The notes under the pieces: model-generated
Database searches by the model: none
What the model was told of the DNA's origin: nothing
Seen by the model: only the letters and a program-made list of their open reading frames with translations
Made by a program: the position numbers and the translations under genes
Shown: positions 60,420 through 64,000 of the stretch, one piece after another
Layout of the letters: each line of letters opens with the position of its first letter
Position numbering within the stretch: position 1 is the stretch's first letter
Assembly: GCA_947254645.1 (NCBI GenBank)
Contig: CAMYDW010000004.1
Location: 62,001 to 126,000 of the forward strand
Source: an uncultured Peptococcaceae bacterium
GTDB lineage: Bacteria > Bacillota > Peptococcia > Peptococcales > Peptococcaceae
DNA length: 64,000 nucleotides
Direction: 5' to 3'

Positions 60420-62107
60420 AGCGATGCTTCCTCCTTTAATTGAGCAACAAACCGATGAAACCATTGCTCAAGACGCTCTGCCAATGCTTGTGAGGCACTC
60501 AGAGTTTGATGTCGTGCGTTGATGTAGCACTTCATTTTTGGTTCGGTGCCAGATGGTCGAAAAGACACGACTGACCCGTTGTTTAACACATATTGTAACA
60601 CATTTTCTTTAGGAAGAGTACCAATCCCTTGGAGATAGTCAACAATTTTTGTTATAGGTACATCCGCCAAGGACGTTGGTGGATGTTGGCGCAATTTGGC
60701 CATGATTTGATCGCTGATTGGCTCTTGTCCTGGTACAGGATCGAAGGTTAGATTGACAAGTCGGTCGGTGTAAGCGCCCACCTTGTCGTATAAGGCAGTG
60801 AGGACATCACTCAATAAATGCCCTTGGGCCTTTGCGTGTTGTGCCATGAATGCCACCAAAAGACTGGTGACGATGGCATCCTTGTCTCGTGCATGGGTAC
60901 CAAATAAATAGCCGTGGGATTCCTCATAACCAAAGACAAAGGTCTTGCCGTTGGTGGCGCAAATATCATTGATGCAGTTGCCAATATATTTGAAGCCAGT
61001 AAAGGTTTCGATGAGCTCATAGCCCCAATAACGTGCCACTTCTTTACCAAAAGCAGAGGTAACAGTGGTGGTAATGATGGTATCTCCTGCTTGGACAGGA
61101 CGATGCTGGCTAATAAAATCAATGAGCAGGCTGCCGATTTGGTTGCCATTTAAAAGCTGATAGCCTGTTGCCGTTGGCACCGCAATGCCGATGCGGTCCC
61201 CGTCTGGATCGGTGGCAAGGAGCAAGTCGCAAGGCGTCTTATCAGCAAGCTGATACAAGGCATCAAAAGCCACAGGCAATTCAGGATTTGGGGTTTCAAT
61301 CGTTGGGAAATTGCCATCAGGCTCAAATTGCGATGCCACAGGAATCACTTCGAAGCCAGCACGCTCAAGGACTTTTTTGACAGGAGCGCCTCCCACACCA
61401 TGCAAGGGGGTAAATCCAATACGCAAGGGGGTATGGTTTTTCTCAACAAAAGGGGTCAAGGTTTCATAAACGGTATCTAGATAAATATCCAGCGCATCTT
61501 CCAATAAGACAATGTCGCCTTTTTCAACAAGGCTTTCAAAATCACCAGTGATTTCAAGACTTTTCCCATTGAAATAAGCATCTGCATGGGCGGTGACACA
61601 GTTGGCATCTGGGCTCAATAACTGACAGCCGTTGGCATCATAAGCTTTATAACCGTTGTAATTTCTTGGATTGTGGCTGGCGGTAATCATGATACCAGCA
61701 GCAGCGTCAAAATGACGCACACTCCAAGAAAGCACTGGTGTTGGTGCAGGTATCTGCCAAAATAGCACCTTAAAACCAAATTGATGCAAGACCAAGGCGG
61801 TTGTTTCGGTAAAAAGGCGATGGTTGAGACGGCTGTCGCTAGAAATCACAATAGTACTGCCAGCTTTGCCAGTTTCTAATAGCCATTCTGCAATGCCAGC
61901 GGTTGCCCAAGCGACAGTAAAGCGGTTCATACGGTTGGTTCCCATCCCCATAATGCCACGCAAGCCTGCAGTGCCAAATGTCAATGTGGCACCAAAAGCC
62001 TTGGTGATGGCGAGGGAATCTTCTTGGATGGCGAGAAGGGATTGACGTTCTTCTTCTTGAAGAGCAGCCCAATGGAGCCATTTTTCATAGCGTTGTTGTG
62101 CATTCAT
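60416..62107 (-). CDS. Phosphoglucomutase/phosphomannomutase (alpha-phosphohexomutase)
   Basis: 563-aa phosphohexomutase of the long, PgcA-like form, which interconverts glucose 1- and 6-phosphate. The phosphoserine lies in TASHNPRNYNGYK (Ser144), the metal loop is DPDGDRIGIA, the sugar loop GYEESHGYLFG and the phosphate loop RPSGTEPKMKCY. FGTAGLRGIMGMGTNRMN is the usual start region. The start has AAGGAG. It overlaps both neighbours by 4 bp (ATGA with rsmA, TTGA with pgi). Confidence 0.94.
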   Translation of the reverse strand: MNAQQRYEKWLHWAALQEEERQSLLAIQEDSLAITKAFGATLTFGTAGLRGIMGMGTNRMNRFTVAWATAGIAEWLLETGKAGSTIVISSDSRLNHRLFTETTALVLHQFGFKVLFWQIPAPTPVLSWSVRHFDAAAGIMITASHNPRNYNGYKAYDANGCQLLSPDANCVTAHADAYFNGKSLEITGDFESLVEKGDIVLLEDALDIYLDTVYETLTPFVEKNHTPLRIGFTPLHGVGGAPVKKVLERAGFEVIPVASQFEPDGNFPTIETPNPELPVAFDALYQLADKTPCDLLLATDPDGDRIGIAVPTATGYQLLNGNQIGSLLIDFISQHRPVQAGDTIITTTVTSAFGKEVARYWGYELIETFTGFKYIGNCINDICATNGKTFVFGYEESHGYLFGTHARDKDAIVTSLLVAFMAQHAKAQGHLLSDVLTALYDKVGAYTDRLVNLTFDPVPGQEPISDQIMAKLRQHPPTSLADVPITKIVDYLQGIGTLPKENVLQYVLNNGSVVSFRPSGTEPKMKCYINARHQTLSASQALAERLEQWFHRFVAQLKEEASL

Positions 62108-62952
62108 GAGAGAACTCCTTGTGTGAAAAAAGCGTCAGACAACTGAACAAATTCTTCAATAGTCAGTGTTTCGGCACGACGGCCACCGTCAATGCCCGCT
62201 GCCTCAAGGGCAGCAGTAATAATCGATTTATCAACTGCCAAGCTAGAAAGGGAGTTGCGAAGGGTTTTGCGACGTTGGCTAAAAGCCGCACGCACCACCT
62301 GACGCATCAGTTCATCACTTTTTGCTTGGTAAGGTTTTTCTTTATAAGGAAGCAAGTGGAGAATGGCAGAATCAACATCTGGCGCTGGGGTGAAGGCCTG
62401 ACGATGGACGGTAAAGGCATATTCCACTGCACACAAATATTGCACCATTACGGTGATTGCGCCATAGACCTTGCTTTCAGGCTTGGCGGTAAGACGTTCT
62501 GCCACCTCTTTTTGTACCATGATGACAATGTCATCAATACGGGTGCAGTCCTCTAAGGCATGCATAATCAGAGGGGTCGTAATATAGTAAGGTAAATTAG
62601 CGACAAGCTTATAGGTGCCAGTATGTTGGCAATGGTCGGTGATTAGCTGATCTAGGTCGCTTTTTAAGGCATCACCAAAAAAGAGAGAGACATTGTCGCA
62701 ATCTGCCAAATGCTCTTCTAAAACAGGCTGTAGACGAGTGTCAATTTCAACAGCCAATAATTTTTCGGCACGTTCTGCCAAAAGATGGGTCAAGGTGCCA
62801 GCCCCAGGACCAATTTCTAAAACCACATCGCCTGGGTTCCAAGTGCAAACATCTGCGATTTTTGCCAGTAGATGTGGGTCTGAAATAAAGTTTTGCCCGA
62901 ACTGTTTTTTAAAGGTAAACTGGTGGGCTTTTAAACGTTCATTGAGATTCAT
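62104..62952 (-). CDS. rsmA: 16S rRNA dimethyladenosine transferase KsgA/RsmA
   Basis: 282-aa SAM-dependent enzyme that dimethylates two adenines near the 3' end of 16S rRNA in 30S assembly. KKQFGQNFISD, SAM motif LEIGPGAGTLT (45-55), acidic EIDTRLQPVL and NLPYYITTPL (catalytic) are present, with VVRAAFSQRRKTLRNSL in the C-terminal domain. It overlaps the RNase M5 gene by 14 bp, a gene pair typical of Bacillota. Confidence 0.96.
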   Translation of the reverse strand: MNLNERLKAHQFTFKKQFGQNFISDPHLLAKIADVCTWNPGDVVLEIGPGAGTLTHLLAERAEKLLAVEIDTRLQPVLEEHLADCDNVSLFFGDALKSDLDQLITDHCQHTGTYKLVANLPYYITTPLIMHALEDCTRIDDIVIMVQKEVAERLTAKPESKVYGAITVMVQYLCAVEYAFTVHRQAFTPAPDVDSAILHLLPYKEKPYQAKSDELMRQVVRAAFSQRRKTLRNSLSSLAVDKSIITAALEAAGIDGGRRAETLTIEEFVQLSDAFFTQGVLS

Positions 62953-63505
62953 TGCTATCCTCCATTTGTGCCAAGGCCTCTTCTATGACGGCAGGTTCAA
63001 TTTGAAATTGATTGAGCCGCTTGAGAAGTGCTTTGCTGTTTGCTTGTCCAAGATGTAATAAATCGCAAAAACGTTTGCGACGGTCTTTTGCAGTGGCGGT
63101 GCCGGTGAGTCCCCAAGCCATAAGGTCGCTATTGGTATAACGCTGACTGGCTGTTTGGGTGGTGGCATAAGCCCCTTCTAACGCCGCTAAAATATCCTCT
63201 GGTGTCGCATATTCAATGCCAAGGCGCCCCGTCACTGGATGGCGAGCCGCCTTGCGTGTGAGAAAGGCTTGCTTGGCATTGGGCACTGCTTCGGTAACAC
63301 GGTTTCGAATCAGTGTACCAGGCACATCAGGGTCGGTGAAGATGATGATGCCCTGTTGCGCTGCCATCGCCTTTATTTCGTTTAATCGTTCATCTGTGAG
63401 TCCCATGCCATTGGTAATGACAATCGTTGCTTCGACAGCACGCAAAACAGCAGATACATCGTCCTTGCCTTCAACGACAATCACTTCTTTAATAGATGGT
63501 TTCAT
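62939..63505 (-). CDS. rnmV: Ribonuclease M5
   Basis: 188-aa Toprim-domain nuclease that matures 5S rRNA. KEVIVVEGKDDVSAV and IIIFTDPDVPGTLIRN carry the Toprim Glu and Asp residues; the C-terminal part is helical and basic. The start has AAGGAG upstream. It is the first gene of the long minus-strand run, with a good promoter 45 bp before it. Confidence 0.95.
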   Translation of the reverse strand: MKPSIKEVIVVEGKDDVSAVLRAVEATIVITNGMGLTDERLNEIKAMAAQQGIIIFTDPDVPGTLIRNRVTEAVPNAKQAFLTRKAARHPVTGRLGIEYATPEDILAALEGAYATTQTASQRYTNSDLMAWGLTGTATAKDRRKRFCDLLHLGQANSKALLKRLNQFQIEPAVIEEALAQMEDSNESQ

Positions 63506-63550
63506 GGCGACTCCTTTGCATAGTTATTCTAGGATAAAAGCATTCACTCT

Positions 63551-63579
63551 ATTATACTCTTTCAAATGAAGAGAAACAA
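63551..63579 (-). promoter_or_regulatory. Promoter of the rnmV-rsmA-mutase-pgi-dnaX-ybaB-recR run
   Basis: On the minus strand TTGTTT (63574-63579), a 17-bp spacer and a perfect TATAAT (63551-63556). Confidence 0.7.
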
Positions 63580-63737
63580 TGTTGTTTTTGTAACGTATGG
63601 GAATACAATGGTCCAATATGAATTGAAAAAAATTATGGCAAGAAACGAAAACAACGATATAAAAAGTCTGATGATTGTTTGCAGAGTGGGCAATTAATAA
63701 AACACAGGTAAGGATAAAATTGATGACAAGGGTTGTT

Positions 63738-63778
63738 AAAGCAAAGAGGATGCGTGATAAACGCATCCTCTTTGCTTT
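63738..63778 (-). terminator. Hairpin after the M18 aminopeptidase gene
   Basis: An 18-bp perfect stem (63738-63755 with 63761-63778, core AGAGGATGCGT) with a 5-nt loop. It begins within the stop codon of the M18 gene. The T run on the minus strand is short. Confidence 0.85.
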
Positions 63779-64000
63779 AATTATTAAGAAAAGCTTCCAT
63801 GAGCTGTTGCATTTGTAATTGGTCTTTTGCGCCAGCGGTTTCGACAATGGCGTGCATGGCGAGCATGGCACAGCCGACATCGATGGCTGGGATGTTGGTA
63901 GCGACTTCGGCGAGGGGGCCGATGGTGGAGCCACCACGCATATCTGCACGATTGACAAATGTTTGATGAGGAATATGGGCCTCTTCACAAAGCATTTTGA
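63777..64000 (-). CDS. M18 family aminopeptidase, C-terminal part (runs off the window)
   Basis: Only the last 73 or so residues are in the window; the gene continues to the right, so its start is not visible. VNRADMRGGSTIGPLAEVAT and IPAIDVGCAMLAMHA are the C-terminal signature of M18 zinc aminopeptidases (ApeB/aspartyl aminopeptidase), including a metal-binding His near the end. These enzymes form large cytoplasmic dodecamers that remove N-terminal residues from peptides. Confidence 0.88.
   Translation of the reverse strand, partial: KMLCEEAHIPHQTFVNRADMRGGSTIGPLAEVATNIPAIDVGCAMLAMHAIVETAGAKDQLQMQQLMEAFLNN

Noticed and set aside
63524..63988. Minus-strand ORF of 154 codons near the right edge
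   Set aside because: It runs in another frame through the M18 gene and its terminator; the M18 frame has the recognisable protein.

Overview
The window is 64 kb of densely packed bacterial chromosome from the Bacillota. Genes have strong AGGAGG-type ribosome binding sites, TTGACA/TATAAT-type promoters and many intrinsic terminators. It carries FabK-type enoyl-ACP reductase, RNase M5 (RnmV), DegV and secreted proteins with copper-amine-oxidase-N-like 'stalk' domains. The remnant of an S-layer-homology (SLH) domain, an iron-sulfur serine dehydratase and a GlcDF-type oxidase suggest an anaerobe of the Clostridia/Negativicutes kind. The genus cannot be fixed from sequence alone. I see no phage, insertion sequence, CRISPR array or rRNA.

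Layout. 0.1-7.2 kb: DEAD-box helicase; an aminotransferase with an ECF S-component; fluoride exporter; MATE pump; L-serine dehydratase sdaAB-sdaAA. 7.5-17 kb: two secreted stalk-domain proteins, a small membrane protein, an M16C peptidase, MltG and an OatA-like O-acetyltransferase. 17-21.7 kb: glcDF on the minus strand, then a three-gene unit (UPF0126 membrane protein, beta-carbonic anhydrase, LOG protein). 21.9-30.2 kb: another stalk-domain protein, AIM24 and DUF4003 proteins, a four-gene osmoprotectant ABC transporter, and an ECF sigma factor with a probable anti-sigma factor. 30.3-37.1 kb: iron-type alcohol dehydrogenase, an SLH-domain gene remnant, DegV, a metal-responsive ArsR regulator with a Zn/Cd ATPase, and BrnQ.

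37.1-42.1 kb is the ilvB-ilvN-ilvC-ilvD operon. Its leader holds two related, tandem Ile/Val-rich leader peptides, each followed by an intrinsic terminator. 44.0-54.2 kb is a type II fatty-acid operon: acpP-fabK-fabD-fabG-fabF-accB-fabZ-accC-accD-accA, an AMP-forming acyl-CoA synthetase and a TetR regulator. A perfect 41-bp palindrome (two 20-bp arms around one base) overlaps the -10 box and probable transcription start of this operon, so the operon probably carries its own acyl-responsive repressor.

54.3-64 kb: tRNA-Leu(CAG); a secreted GH26-like glycosidase gene interrupted by one in-frame TAA; then a closely packed minus-strand run rnmV-rsmA-phosphohexomutase-pgi-dnaX-ybaB-recR, and the C-terminal end of an M18 aminopeptidase that runs off the window. 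The observations most worth following up are the duplicated ilv attenuator, the FASII palindrome with its encoded TetR protein, the interrupted glycosidase, the SLH remnant and the unusual thiamine-diphosphate motif in IlvB.
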